Source: Haemaphysalis longicornis (Eukaryota; Arthropoda; Arachnida; Ixodida; Ixodidae). From it: a DNA stretch of 64,000 nt. Position numbers and translations under genes: made by a program. Shown here one piece after another: positions 12,397-26,250 of this stretch; the stretch's first letter is position 1; every line of letters starts with the position of its first letter. The notes beneath the pieces are model-generated. The model saw only the letters and a program-made list of their open reading frames with translations. It was not told the DNA's origin and searched no databases. Where the stretch lies: contig CM023456.1 of assembly GCA_013339765.2 (NCBI GenBank), positions 87,556,797 to 87,620,796 of the forward strand, in the 5' to 3' direction.

Positions 12397-13839
12397 TTAA
12401 CCCGATTCAGCCACCGGGCCAAAGTGATACAAGGTCTGCGCAATAGTCTTATGTACTCGTAGAAAATATAAACGTCTAAGTACGACGTGACGTTCATATT
12501 TTTCAACACTTTTGAACAAGAACAAGTTATTAGCCGAATATAACACACCATGTTAATACATAGGTGATATTCGCAGTGTTAGTTATAAAAAAATCACCTA
12601 TAATTGATTTTTCCCAAATAAATACTACATCCACTGCAGAAAAAGAATTCACTCCGCCGTCGCCTGCGGTCGCGTGTGCCACTACAGCTTCTGGCGTCAT
12701 TTCAAGAAACAGAAACTAAGCTGCAGCTGCAGTGAAAGGTGCCATTAGATAGCTTCCACGTTCTGCTTGGAACGCAGGTGGAGTAGGGCAATGTGGTTTT
12801 CTAAGCTTTGAAGTAGGGTACCTCGATCCACGCGCGTCTCTTCTGTTCGGCAGCGCAGGCATCGAGGCCACCAGGCCTGGAGGAGTTGAACGCGGTAAAT
12901 TTAAATAGATCTGAGCAAACCTACAGCGTGTTTACGGGGAAAGGAGCGCGACGGAAGTGAAACAAAGGGAGAGGCTAGCGGGAAAGCGAAGGAAGGCATT
13001 TACTTAGCCAATGTCGACAAAGACTATCGTCTTTTGTGGACATTTGCAACAAAAGAAGAAGATACGCGGCCAATTTTTTAATTGGAATAACTCCACTAAC
13101 ACTCGTCGCTTTCACGAACTTCTTGAAGGAGGGGATTACGAGAACATTAAGTTACCAGAAGACCTGAACACATATGTATCGGAAAAACCTCTTTCAGGGT
13201 CCCTTTAAACAAAAGGCAACGTTTGTAGACCACGAACTGCGAACCGTTATGGAAAGCTGGAAAAAAAAAGGTACTGCTTTGTTGTTTTTATGTGCGACTA
13301 TGCTTACCATGAGAATCACTTTTCAACCTCTGTTTATGTTATACTTCGTGTGTACGGATATACGCCTCATTACTTCAACCGCGATTACTCGGACGGGAAC
13401 GCGATTTACTCGAGAGCTGCTCATCCGCACCAAATGTCCTTATCGACTGCCGGGAACCCAACAAAGCACTTGCCTTAGACTCTATTTCCTCTCCCTTTGA
13501 TCCGTCAGCTAAGACACCCTTCAGAAAGCCAAGAAAATGTGATAGGTGTACCCCCGATTCCGTCTTTATCTACCAAACGCTGTTTCTGAGGTTTTCTTTT
13601 GTCAATAATCGTTTTTTGCCCTTGCCAGCCCGTCAGTTTCGTATGATGAAGGCGAGTGCTGAGATAGGAACGGATGACGCCCCTTTTCAACTTCAAATGC
13701 CATTGCGGCTGGAGAAAATAAGAACCACGAGCACATCAAGCGAAGGCGCAGTGTGGTGAAGATTCCAGGTCGCTTAGTGTCTGCAGAAAGGATTTAAGCA
13801 TTGTCGAGGTGTGAAGGCGTGGTAAACAAGAACAAATGG
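12391..13839. other. unclassified sequence
   Basis: No recognisable domain. Frames at 13011-13208 (65 codons) and 13174-13500 (108 codons) overlap and are not recognised. Confidence 0.4.
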
Positions 13840-13898
13840 TTCGTGTGTTCGTGTGTGTTCGAGCGTGTGTGTGCGTGTGTGTGGCGTGTGTTCGTGTC
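13840..13898. repeat. GT-rich low-complexity tract
   Basis: Imperfect (GT)n interrupted by TTC, CGA and GC steps, for example GTGTTCGTGTGTGTTCGAGC. Confidence 0.85.
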
Positions 13899-16421
13899 GG
13901 GGTGCGCTTCTGCCCAGGCACGCAGTCAGTTAGCGAGCCGGCGGAAAAGAAAGGAGCGTGGCGTAGACAAGACAGAGGACGAAAGGGAAGACAAGGATGA
14001 CAGAAATTACCCTGGGCCCTAAATAGTGGGGTGGGGAAAGTCGAGGGGAATGAGTCAGGAGAATACTAACCGAGAGAAAAACAGTTCGAGGTACAACATG
14101 CTGCTTGATTTTACAAACAAAATACTGTTAAGCACAGTCTGCTGCCGGCAAGTGACTCTTCCTCGGTATGGTGCTAAGTGAGGCTATCACAGCCCGAAGA
14201 AAAAACACCGACAAGACTAAGACTGTTAGGGCTGGTGCAACGCTTGTAATGAGCGTGCATTTTTGGAAATTTTAAACAACGGGTATTTCGGCTCTGATGG
14301 ACTCAACTTTCGTCAAAAAATACGAAAATGTCGTAATTACAAAAGGTAATCTATGCCTCTGAACTCCGATACACGTATATAACTGTTGAGAAATACTAAC
14401 ACTTGTGAAATAAACGCTCCCTATCTTACAACTGATCGCCGTAAAAGTGCAGAAAGTTCAGCGCTGGTAGCAAGTTCAACGTATAGAACAACTCATTTTG
14501 GGAGGCACAGAAAAAAAAATCAGCGCCTCTCCTCTCTGGGAAGGCTGATGGCCAGCGGAACTGGCTGCAGTGAGATTGCGCGAAACAAAATCCTTTTATT
14601 TGATTTTGCAATTTAGCGTACTTCCTAGTTTAGAAGCTGAATGAGACTTGGCAAAACGAGACCTCCGTTCTAAGGCACAAACAAACGCCGACCCGCTTTC
14701 CTCACGCCGAAGGCCATGTTTAACGGAAGACAAGATTTCTACATATTAGAAAATTCACTGTGAGTTACGTAGTTATAGAAGGGTGATGGAACTCGGCGTA
14801 ACATTAAAGCAATCTTAGCAGCTAATGCTCATAGGGTTGGTTTCGAGATAGTGTCAAGAAAACAAAAGTCAGCCGTTTTCGTAGCCTTAGGTGAAAAAGA
14901 AAATCAAGAACTAATGTAAAAAATCTGTAAGTTCAAGCTGCGCTAACCACAAAAGAAGCAAGAAGATCCAAACGATGGCCCGCTGCCACAGTGAATGCGG
15001 AAAACGTGAATCGAGCAAATCTACACTGCATTCTTCACACGAAGCGCAAGAAGGGAGGCGACAAGCGCTAGCAGTAGGAATGCAGACAACAGAGGGTGTT
15101 ACGGGTTAAATTGCCAAAACCTACATCAGACGACTTTTGCTGCAATGCTTCTGGCCCATAGGCGGCGAATTGATTTTTGTTTACGTCTTTATAAGGGTTA
15201 CGCTCGCTTCCCCATTTTTTCTGCAACAGACCACCAAACCAAACAAACCCGACATAAGAAAGGCTACCATCTTCGCTGTAAAAAAATAAACACGCATAAC
15301 ACAATTGTTAATCTAAAGAAAAACAACATAAACAAACAAAAATTTATTTGAAAAGGCGTTCTTAAAATAAATTCGGTAAATTGAAATAAATAAATTAAAG
15401 GAAATGTAGTGTACGTTCTGCTGTGATCAGTCAATTACATGATCACAACAGATCGAAAACTACAGTTCTTTAAGGTAAAGCAGTCATGTCCACTTTATGT
15501 GCAATACAAAAAGTATTCATGGGTTTTTGTTGGCTTATATAGATATTACTTATTATTTTATTTGTGACCAACTTTTGCAATATCGGGCGTTCGCGAGATA
15601 TTTCAAAACTATTAGCAAATTTATTGTACATCGGTATATTGAGAACCACGTCTCTAACGGAAAAAGGATTGCAAGTGCTTTTTCCGCAGGGCTCATTGTT
15701 GTACGCCTGCTTCGCTTCTAGGGCAGACAGGATTCTGCGGCTTAAGATTCGGAAAGCGCTGAGGCTGTTTTATTACTGTTCGAAACTACCTCGAGATTCG
15801 TGCCTACAACGACCTTAAACTGCTCACGCACACTTAATTCGCTGCGCACAGTGTGCAGAAGACTGTTACTCCACTCTGGGTATTTTTTAAAATTGTAATT
15901 CTGTTTTTTTTCGTTCATACTATCGAAGAGAAAATAAAGATGGACAAGGAGCATGTACTTGAAGTGTCGCTTCCGCGTATTCTTATCTTCGAAATGCTGT
16001 GGCTGATGGTGTGCAAGAGCTCTTCCGAAGTGGCTAATAGAAAGAAATAGCGATCACTTTCAATGTGGAGAGACAACCCACCTTTGAATCTGAACCCTTC
16101 TTTGGACAACCGTTAAGATGGCGAGGCTGATCCTCTCGAGATTTAGACCTGTCCACCTATCTTTATGCTGTCTAGAGGTGGCTCCCTGGCTGTTTGTACC
16201 TGCTCTGGGCTCCCATCCGATTTCGTTTGTAGAAAAGCCGCGATAGCACCGTCCAATACCTTCTTTGGACAGCTTGGTCAATCTTTGAGGTGTATGTTTA
16301 TTTTTCCCCTGGCAGTTTTTTTAGTTGCACCTCCTCTTATTTTTTTTCGTCTCAGGTAAGGGGGAACTTAAAAAAAAGGCTCAGTCGACATTTCATATAG
16401 GACACGATTGATCGCAGGTTG
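13899..16421. other. unclassified sequence
   Basis: I see nothing recognisable. Stretches near 15290-15420 are A-rich. No frame has domain content. Confidence 0.4.
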
Positions 16422-16454
16422 TACCGCTTTGATACCGCTTTGATACCGCTTTGC
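16422..16454. repeat. short tandem repeat, 11-bp unit, 3 copies
   Basis: TACCGCTTTGA is repeated three times in perfect register. Confidence 0.9.
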
Positions 16455-17239
16455 AGAATTCCTTTCACCTTCAAAAAACTGTTCCCGGCGTACTCAGGAT
16501 GTATTTCTTTCCACTGGTATCCGGGAAGTTTTAGGGAAGATGCAAGCCAGCTATGTAGCTTGTTTCGTGAAACGTGCGGCTACCATTTCAAGCATTGCGC
16601 GGCTTGTAGTGCAAATGAACATTGGATATAATTTTTGTGGTTTATTGGTCCTAGCTTTTTCTGACGTTGCCGCTTACGCAATACTTGCATTCCAAAGTTT
16701 CTTCTACTCTTACTGGGAAAGTAAAGGGAGTATTACTGTAATATGCTTTGTCGACACGTGAAATTATGACGCTGGTGACAATGTTTGTAGCACAAAATTG
16801 AAATATACTTTTTTAATAGGTCAAGATTATTTGGGTGCGAGACCCCGGGCATAATTCTGAGGTTAAACAGCATATTTCCTAATTTGGAGAGCGGCCTGGC
16901 TAGGTATCCAACAATAGCTGTGATGTCAGTGAAGGCATATAGATAGGTGCATCCATATAAATAAGCCACTCAAAAGAAACCTGAACACACTGCTGTAGTC
17001 GGCTGCAGCATACTTATGAATGACTAACAAATGACAGTGGTCAGTCCACATGAGAAGCAGAGAACGTCACCCCGGCAGGGGTGAGGTCAGCGATAACTCT
17101 ATTGGAGCTAAACCTCTGGTGTCGGACAGGCGGCCTCTAGAATTATAGTCTGGCAAGCGTTGCATTACAGCTCTGTCCAGGCTGAGAAGCTTAGCTATAA
17201 TATAAAGAAGCTCTCAGAAAGTTGGGGATACATCGTAGG
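16455..17239. other. unclassified sequence
   Basis: No feature that I can name. It might hold decayed 5' sequence of the RTE fragment downstream, but I cannot show this. Confidence 0.3.
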
Positions 17240-17700
17240 ATTGGGCATTCTTTGACAAAACGTACGTTTTAAGCTCACTCCCTATAGCAGGGTGAGCATC
17301 ACAGGCATATGTTTTCATCTAAGGCACAAAAAACGAAGTGAGCTGTGAGTCGCATAGTTGCTCCACACAGTTTTCGAGGGCATGAGCCGAAATTTTGCAG
17401 AATCAACGAAAGGATACTGCCCAATTTAAGCAAGGTTAACAGGACGCCCAATGTAAAGGTAATGCAAGTTTACGGCCAAACGTCTCGCTACAATAACAAG
17501 GTAGTCAGCGATTTCTACGATAAAGTCGAATCAGCAAGTATTGGAGCAAACGCGCAGTACGTGAAAACGAAGGGAGATTTCATCGCAGAAGTAAGTCAAG
17601 CAGATGGGGGCTGTGCGGTGGGACGCTTTAGATTAAATATTCGTAGCAGTCCAGGTTTTGATTGTAGGTATAGGTCGAGCACAGTAAATACATCCTTATG
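17240..17700 (+). pseudogene. RTE-type LINE endonuclease fragment (decayed)
   Basis: The open frame at 17345-17701 matches the apurinic/apyrimidinic-like endonuclease domain of RTE-clade non-LTR retrotransposons. VKVMQVYGQTSRYNNKVVSDF corresponds to the usual VQVYAPTS segment followed by an acidic DFYD-VESA helix. GDFIAEVSQADGGCAVGRF corresponds to the GDFNAKVG core plus the G--VGRFG loop. The core Asn of GDFN is replaced by Ile and the Lys by Glu, so catalysis should be lost. Weak matches (GIGHSLTKR) may extend the domain upstream to about 17240 with frame breaks. No adjacent reverse transcriptase is visible after 17700, so this is a 5' fragment. The protein would nick target DNA to prime reverse transcription. 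Clade assignment is from remembered family features. Confidence 0.7.
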
Positions 17701-19275
17701 AAAGTGAGATCATGTTAAATGAAAAACAAAAATAATCAGGGTATTTCCGCAGGTATACACGGACATTATATTGAGATGCCCTATTCCCCGGATGGCGAGT
17801 AGCACTGCACGACTGCACGTCCAAACACGAACAGAGGAAACTACCGACAAGAACAAAAAACGTAGTAACTAGAAGGCAAGGAAGAAGTCTTTGGAACAAC
17901 GCATAAGAAGAAATCGTTGGTTCTTACTCGTGATAGTGGCGAGGGCGTGCATATGCAGGATTACATTATTACGGTATTGACACAGTAATGTGTTGCTATG
18001 CAAGGAAGACAACTCTCAGAAGCAACTGCAAGGCTATCTAAATGAAGAAAGCAACTAAGAAGCTCATGTATATAAATTCGTCATGAACAGAGGAGCAATA
18101 AAAAACAGCTAAGTCGTCTGTAGGGTTAACAGAAGCCAGTAGAAACATATGAACTTGTAAAGCGGCATTTATAGAAAACGACTGCAAAGAAAAGGGGTTC
18201 AGTGCACCCAATAATGATGCTTACTATTGGTAAAAATAGAATGTATTCACCGACAGACGGTAAAGAATATACTACAAAATCCAAAGCAATAACTAGCGTG
18301 TTGGAGATGATCTACGAGCTATCACCTAGCAATTCTTCGCCGTGAGACATGGCTGAAGGAACTTAGTTACTTTGCAAGTTCCTAAATTGGCAAACAAAAC
18401 TTAATAAAAGGTGCACAAAGGAATAAAATCCACAAGAAAAGATTCAGGAGACCACGGTACACGTGATCGCCAAAGACATTTGTGGGACACTACCTGGAAG
18501 GGCAAGAAGGTGTTATTTGAAGCCCTCGGGACTCTATCAGTACAGCTACATCGAAATAATCGAAAATGCAGCAGTAATTGCTTAGTCAAGAAATGTGACG
18601 TCCTCAATCATGGGACCTACAGATCCACGATACGACTTCATGTTTTCAAAGTTGTTTATGCACGCAAGAGTAACATTTAACGCACGTTTCCGGGTTAACC
18701 GTACCGAAGCCGCACCGCGCTAAGAAACGTCGTGTGGCGATGTCTGCGGATTAGTAAAGATTTTTCTTCCAGGCGATATCCGTTGAGCCGACAGTTCACG
18801 TTTATTTTTCAGCCTATCCCGCTATGTAGTGACTCAGTCTCTTTGGGGGATCCAAACATTGATTTTGCGTATTGCAATTGTCAAGGCATTCAGTAACGAC
18901 TGTAGAAAGGCTAGGAAGATATTGCGTAAGTGCAACGGATGCGGCCAGAAAGCTTGCGCACTATCGCAGAGATTGCACGTAACAGTAAACTTTACCTCGC
19001 ATGAAGGCAGAACATACCCTCTCTATTTTGCGGGTTCATCCTTAAGAATAAATTTTGGTCGCGTGCACCAGTCGCACATATTCCGCAGTATGATCGCAGA
19101 GCCGCAAGGCCTGACTTCGTCAGCCGCCCACTGCCAAAAGACAAAAAATTGTAGCGAATCTCTAAGCCTAATGTGATGGGATTGGTCTTGTGCATTTGGT
19201 CTTTGGTGATTCTGATACTTATCTCGTAATTTAAACTACAACTTTGGTGAACGAAAATTGTATTACAACCTATCT
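17701..19275. other. unclassified sequence
   Basis: No continuation of the RTE element could be read. A 115-codon frame at 18829-19176 has no recognised domain. Confidence 0.4.
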
Positions 19276-19506
19276 TGTTGCCTCAGTGGCTGGTGAATCT
19301 ATTGCTCCGGTGAATCCTAACACGCGGATTCGTTGCCGGGTGCGATGACTGCGGTTCAGATGGTGGCGGAAAGCGATGACAGCCGTGCTACGATGTTTTG
19401 GCGCACATTAAAGATCCTTACGTTGTCTGAGTCCATCCGAAGTCATCTGCTAAGGCGTGCCTCATAGCCTGTGTGCTGTTCCGTCATGTTAAACCTACAA
19501 AATTGG
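19276..19506 (+). mobile_element. tRNA-derived SINE, near full length
   Basis: The tRNA-like head begins at TTGCCTCAGTGGCTGGTG (about 19278) and reaches a decayed B-box region, GGATTCGTTGCCGGG. The conserved body follows: GATGGTGGCGGAAAGC, CCGTGCTACGATGTTTTGGC, GCACATTAAAGATCC, then a 3' part AAGGCGTGCCTCATAGCC and GTTAAACCTACAAAATT. The same order of blocks is found at 42640-42872 (minus) and 48310-48490 (plus), which establishes a dispersed family within this window. I recognise it as the common tRNA-SINE pattern of tick genomes, from memory. It would be mobilised by a LINE partner in trans. Confidence 0.75.
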
Positions 19507-22500
19507 AAGGTTGAAGTGCTACTATCTGCGACGTAGTGTCCGTTTCTATACCGGCTAAGGACACAAATATGCCAACAAGGCCAAATCACAGGAGGAGAAA
19601 AACGCAGCGGGGAGAGTCAAAAGGTTAAAAATGGAAAGAGAATGAAGGGTTGAAAACACAACGCTCGAGTAAAGACGTTTTTGTAAAGTATCGTCAGGTG
19701 AAGCCACAATGATTTCACATTCCCTACGCGAAAGCAGACTTACATTTCTTAAGGATGGTTAAGGAGATCATTTACGGATGCCTCATTAGTGCGTGCTTTC
19801 GCAAACCCAGCCTAGTAACGCTTTGACTGTGAATTGTGAGGGGGGTCTGTTATATGGTCGGTTTTATATAAACTGTTCTTTTTTTCGTCACCTGGAGTTC
19901 GTTATCTTGATTACGCCTCTTCTTAAGGCGTCAACGCTAGTCAAGCAATTTGCAGCATTTCATAAGCACGTCTATTTACAGTATGCCGTGCTCGGAGTAG
20001 ATTTCATACGTGTTGAAACACAGGGTTATGTATCTTTCCAAAATAAGTTGTAATTGTTTTGTAACTTTTTAAATGTCCTTCGCTTTATATTACATAAAGG
20101 TTTCACCTCTCAATTTGCTGCTACTTTATAACCACTGAAGTTGAATGCACATTCTCATACTTAACGTACGTTTTTTTCTTGGCTACTGAAACAACGAGGA
20201 GTGCGCTCTGCATTGAGTAACCGTATTGATAAAGTATTCTGTCTAAATTCTTGTTTTAATATAAGCGCGGAGACTGAAAGTTGCACTGGAAAGCTATTTT
20301 TGGAATTTACCGGCGTACGCCATGAGGACTGGCGGGAACAGGATCCTCGGAGCCTTCGTTTCCCTAGCGAAACATGAAAAAAGCCAGCACCGCCTTTGTC
20401 GGTGGGCCCATCACCTTCTGCTGTTTCATCCTATGCACCATCGTCCAAATGAAAAATTAATTTCCGCTCGGCTGCTCACAGAAGGCCTGCGCACAAATGC
20501 GCCATACTGGGATCATTGTGAGATTTTCTCTCCGCTCGTTGTTTTGTCATGGAGTTTTGCATAACAAACGTCAGCGGTTTGTGCTGCCCGATTACGGACA
20601 TCCGTGGCACAAATCCGTAGAATTTGCCCCAGGCTTATTGAACATGGCAATTATTGTCTTCACTGAGGCCTTCAAAATGGAGAAAGTAAATGTGATTCCA
20701 CCAACAGTAAACTGTGGCATCGTCTAACCCTCGAAAATTATTTCTACCTCAGTTTGTTTGTAACGCAGCGGCAATCGCTACTATTTACGTACACTTTGCA
20801 GCACTATCCGTTTGATCTACTCTCAATCACTGCAAACTCCAACAAGCGATCCAGGGGAAAGTTGAGAGACACAGATATCGTGAACTGCAGCCATTGATCA
20901 ATCCGGCCCTTATATTTAATTTTACGAAGTTTTGTACCACAAATTTCAAGCATCGAAATATTCGCGGTTATATTAAAATAGAAGAGGAGCAAATGCGAAG
21001 AAAGTATTGCCACTGCTGTGCCTCAGACTACGGGTCCCCGAAATCCTGCTTGTAGAGGCCATGCAGCTAAAAGACACGTTTGGTGCATTCGATGCATTGC
21101 CTGGTAAAGTCACACAACGTAAACATCCCTCAAATAAGCTACATAATTAGGAAAGAAAGGAATGGCCGCGCGACTCACTAGCTCATTACGTAACATATGA
21201 CGTCTATGCACAGCCGTGCGATTGGCCGAAGCCGGCTAAAGCAAACAAAAATTTGTCAGGGCCAATAAGCTTGCAGAACGAGCTATTTTCGCCTAATTGT
21301 AATGGATATTATTTTTATAGCAATAAGAATCGTGAATTGAAACAATAGAAGTTACGGAAGTACACGTAAACAGAAGTAACAGTACGTACTGCTGTTGGTA
21401 CTGCGCGCATTATGCGTGTTATAGCTGCGAAGCAGTGCTGCGCTTTGGGGTTTTAACAGACGACGCTGGCCGATAGGCGGAGGCTAAATTTTGGTACGTG
21501 ACCCTATATGTCGATTATAGCCCGTGTTTCACAAACCAATTACTATCTACCGCAACAAAAACAAGCCAGCTGAAAATACGGTGAAAAACAAAGCAAAGGC
21601 GCATAGCGGTGCGGATCAGTATGGTGGCCCCATCTCGGAAGAATGGCAAAAAACAAGGCCCCGAAGCCCGCTGCAGCCTGAACACCGCACTAGAAGTTTG
21701 CTTAACGACCCGCACATGCGACGTCATGGCAGACGTTAGAAATCACAATTTGGCCGGAGAATCCGAATTTTAACTTAGGTTCCTTCGTTATTACAGCTAA
21801 TCAAGCAGTTAATAAAGCATCACTTGCTGCCGGAAAAGGGCTGGGGGCCCTACAAAACACAAAATTTTTCGAATAAAACTAACTTCTGATTGGTCTGCAT
21901 GGTCCCTTCAAAGGTGGAGATAAGCGGAAAATAAAGTAGAAAGAACTACTGGCTACATAAGAGTGCGAAGTGCTAATGGATCTTAAATGCACCAGGAAAT
22001 CGCTGATGATGTACCGCCATGACAGCGGATGGCGCTGCTGCGACGAAGGTTGAGCAATATTTTGTTTCATTTTTTTGTGCAGTTCACTTACATTGACCAA
22101 ATGGCGGTTTGAATTTCTATTTGCAAAATTAGCAATGCAAACTGTTCGAATAGTCAATAAGGATTTTAAAATGAGAAATGTTAGTGCAAGATAAGCTTCA
22201 AAGTGACGCGTCAAGTTTACTTTAGTTCTGGCAATGCACAATGGAATAGCTCGAGTTTATTGTACATACAAAATATTCAAATGAATGCGTCCGTCCTAAA
22301 ATATTTGTAGACTTTGGTGCTGTTGCGGTCGGAACCCATACTGGAATGCAGCAAAAACAAGCTTTATTCGGTGGTATTTTGTGCTAATCAACATTCTATG
22401 CTTCGTTATATACTGCTGACCACGTGCCATTTCTGAGAAAACGACCTGGAAATATCCCTTAAGCTTTCTTGAAAACAACCCTTCGGGCCATTTTTTTAAA
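19507..22500. other. unclassified sequence
   Basis: Nothing recognisable. The best frame, 21879-22241 minus (120 codons), has no family resemblance. Confidence 0.4.
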
Positions 22501-25500
22501 CAAGACAATATAAACTGCGCCTTTTGCAAAATATTGACTTACGTACATAACGATTTGCAACCTCCGAGTATCCGATGTAGGTGTGTAGCCAACGTTTTAT
22601 TTCATGTCTGAGCAAATTTAATATCTTACATGTAATTCAAGTTAGCGGTGCATAAAAAACACATGCAAAATGCGTGGTGCGGCACAAAATGTCGGTATGT
22701 ATCTTACTCTCGGAAACATTGCAGTTCCCAAGATTTAATCCCCAAGAACGCGGGCATTCTTTCCAGTGGTGTCCTGAATTATGCTTCTCTTTTTCCGGCA
22801 TACCAATCGCTTCATTCTTTTTCTCGATGTGATAGCATTCAGAGATCCCTATCGTTATTCAGTTTTCTCTAGTTCAGAGCACCTGGTTCAGGGATAGTCC
22901 CTTCAGCCACAACTTCTACACCATTGCAGCGCCAGTTTGCCGAAGTAACAGCAGTTCTTTGGTATTTGAATTTATTTGCGCGAAAGAGAGCTATTGCGGA
23001 AAGCTTCCATAAAAATAAAAAAATAAAAATTCCGCGGAATGGTAGAACATTTTTCGCTTTACTCTAAATGGACCATTGCCATTATTTTTACTTGCGTCAG
23101 GCTGACGCTGTGCGAAAGAAGAACTTAGCCTTTTTTGAAGCTCCCCATTTTGAGATGCCACGAGCCACTATTCCTTCCTTTCCCAAGTGCACCCTACGCC
23201 TCCAAACGTACAGTTCAAATGGTAATACTAACTTCAAAATGTAAATGCTAACTTCAACGCTGATGCTAATAACAGGTAGAGGTAACTCCCACTGGCGTAA
23301 AACTAAACCAGCAAGAAAATCATTCCCAATCTTCTTTCCAGCCAGGAAGGGTGTAAGGAATATAGCGAAGGATTTCTTTGAGGATAAAAGTACAAATGCC
23401 TCCCGGCATGCGAAGAGCGACAAAGATATATATGCAAAGGTTTTGCATATATAACGGAAAATTTGTAATGTGACAGGCCACAATGACAACTCTATCTCAA
23501 CGGTGAGTTTTTGTTTACTTTTCATAACGTTAAGATAACAGTATATAAGTAATCAATTACAATTATTGCGTGCTCTCTAGAGATGTTTTTCTGTGGCAAG
23601 AGCGTGATTTCAGAAAACGCTTCTGCCTAGCGTTTTATCTTCACTAATCACACACAAATAAATGGCAATTCGCTGCTTACGCATCCCTATAATTTAATAA
23701 AATAATTTCATTTTTCAGCCCGAATTTTCTGTTACTCATAATTAGAGGCATTCACAAGATTTGGTTTCAGAGAAACTCATTCGTGCCTTCTTAAAAAATG
23801 TGAGAAGAAGACACGCTTTGAGCTGGACCCTGAAGTTTCTTCACTAGATTTTTGTCTTTAGCAACTTTCATTTCTTTTATGGCCAACAGCAGTTTATAAA
23901 TTCGGGTATTTTAATTGACATGAATATCTTTCGGCATGGCAAGCATATGTTACTTTTTAGTTGCTTAACAATATTGCTTACTCCTTAACAATAAAATATA
24001 TCATTATGTCGAAATTTTTCGATGGCGATATAAACTTGCAATACACTAAAGTGGCTATCATTCCTTTTCTCAGTTGGAGGAAAAAATGAAGTGTTTCTAT
24101 ATCAACCTTTGCCACTCTACACAAACTTAGATTACCCCAGTTAGAACAAAAAACACAAAAGCTACTTTTCGAAAAAAAACTTTGGCTAGAGACAGTAGGA
24201 ATTTTCGTTTGGCAATTTGTTGTCAATTCCTGACCTGGCCTAATACATTAGGAAAAAATGGAGTTATGAGAATTTGAGAACACAGAAACAGAACCAAAAA
24301 AAAATATTTTTGCATTGGGGATGTGGCTAATTTCTTAGAGATCAGGTTTGAATGCCTAACATACGGGCCTGAAATACATAACACTATCACAGTCTAAGCC
24401 AAGTGAGGGTGTAAGACGCTACGTGAACAGCAGTACGTGGGGAGAAGGGACAACTGCTTTCGAGGGACTTCTGTGAGCAAGTTGAAGAAAGTAATCTAAC
24501 AAAAACGTACAGCTTACTTGAGAGCATTTATGTTCACTTCAGGTTGATAAAACAGGCAACAACCAAATAGAAGTGTATTTTTCGCCGAACTGCTTGTAAT
24601 TACTGATAAATATAATACCAATAACATTAACATCGCATTGGGACCGGTACTTCCCCAACATAGCTCCGCATAAACATGCATGAAGAACCTGGGGAAGAAA
24701 AATTCTCAACATTTCAAAAAAAAAAGTCCGGCAAAAATTGTGGTTGCCTATATTTATTTACCTATGAACTTTATGGTCCCGCTTTGAGATTATGCAGCAG
24801 CGTTTCACATGCTGCTACTCCTTCGGAACGAGAGCGAAGTGCGCTTCCAAAGCTACAAAAGCCGCACTTTGTTTTTGAAGGTGTTGAGGAAAGTAGAAGT
24901 ATCTGAACGGTTTTGGAAAACTCTCCAGCCTGTAGCATCTATAGCTCGCCAAGTAGGTGGTTTCGCCTGATAAGATGTACGCCTAATTTAAGCAGTAGTT
25001 TTTTATTTGGTGCTTACCATTTGCGCTTTCTCTAAATTCTCTTCTTCATTACATTATTTTATATCTATCCTTTCTTTCCTTTGCATTCCGCTTACCCAAA
25101 CCCGCGTGGCGAGTAGCCAAAAAACACCGTTTCCTGGTTAACCTCCCTTTTCCTCTTGTACTGTTCCTTCCTAGTCGCAATATCAAACGGGCTGATCCCA
25201 CCCACTGTAGAGACAATGACATTGCTAAAGCACCCGACGGGCTCCCGCTTCACTGCCGCGGATAACCAGTTGCCCAAAAAAGCAACGCTGCCAAAGAGAG
25301 AAAGGAAAAAGAATTGGGTGAGTGTTTTTCGGCAACCTTGCTTGAAAACAAATAAAAAGTTTTTTGAAGTCGACTCAACAAAAGAATAAGAAAAAGGAAA
25401 ACCTCTAGAATTCTAAGGCCAAACAAACAGTTCTCTTGGATCTCGGCTCGAAATGGCGCATCGAGATTCAAGCACAAAATCCTGTACCTATTCCAAATGG

Positions 25501-26186
25501 CGATGCCGTTGGCCGGTAGTAAGTTATGGCATCGCCGTGCTTGAAGTTGAAGCTTGCCAGGGAGAGCCCATTGCCCATTTCCTATATACGCCCTGTGTTC
25601 AATGCCGCGTGCATGTCTGCGAGGAACCGGGCTCGCCGAAGATGGGAGTTATGACAGTAAGACACTGGGGATCACCAGCTGTTTCTGCCATAGAGAAGTT
25701 GGACAAAGTGAATGGAGCGAAAAAATCATTTTTCAAGGTTCTACGCACTTTTTGTGAACGCGGTGTCCACGATTCTAAATGCAACAAAAGTGAATGCCAC
25801 AATGTCTTCGATAGGCAGACGGCATTGAAAATGTAACTGAACTATGCCTCTAATGTTTTCGCGTGCTCAGCAGTATTCAATTTCCAGGTGTACCACGTCG
25901 TCAGTGACCTGACCATAGCCTTCTTGTGTATGAAATCATCGAATTCCACACAGCACGTGGCTACTTGTACACTTTCAGGTTGATAACCTCGGCCCGTTAT
26001 AGCTCATCTCTTCAAATGACCTGGCGCACTACCAGGCGCAGGAAAGCTTTCATTGGTTGCACCTCTGCCGCAACATCACGTTGTATACGACGTCCGTGCT
26101 TACGTGCATGGCTTTTTGACATTTGACATCGACATTGTTTTTTATTAAGTAATTTTTACAAAAACAGGGTTTTACAGAAGGAGGTG
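22501..26186. other. unclassified sequence
   Basis: Mostly AT-rich. A 142-codon minus frame (23097-23525) and a 127-codon plus frame (25453-25836) are present but have no domain I can identify. The second contains several Cys pairs without a canonical zinc-knuckle spacing. Confidence 0.35.
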
Positions 26187-26250
26187 GTGTAATTTCACAA
26201 AAACAATGGTAATTTCACAATGGTAATTTCACAATGTAATTTCACAATGT
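26187..26250. repeat. short tandem repeat, about 14-bp unit
   Basis: TGGTAATTTCACAA and close variants occur four times. The first is separated by an A-rich insertion and the last has lost one base. Confidence 0.9.

Noticed and set aside
12117..12551. Long frames over the (CTGT)n tract
   Set aside because: A tetranucleotide repeat keeps several frames open on both strands. The sequence outside the repeat has no domain.
25431..25465. Phrase TCTCTTGGATCTCGGCTCG followed by GCGCATCGA, reminiscent of the 5' part of 5.8S rRNA
   Set aside because: Only short words match. The following conserved 5.8S blocks (GATGAAGAACGCAGC and the rest) are absent, and no 18S or 28S flanks it.
25453..25836. 127-codon frame with several Cys residues as a zinc-finger gene
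   Set aside because: Cys spacing does not fit a known finger or knuckle and there are no conserved His partners.
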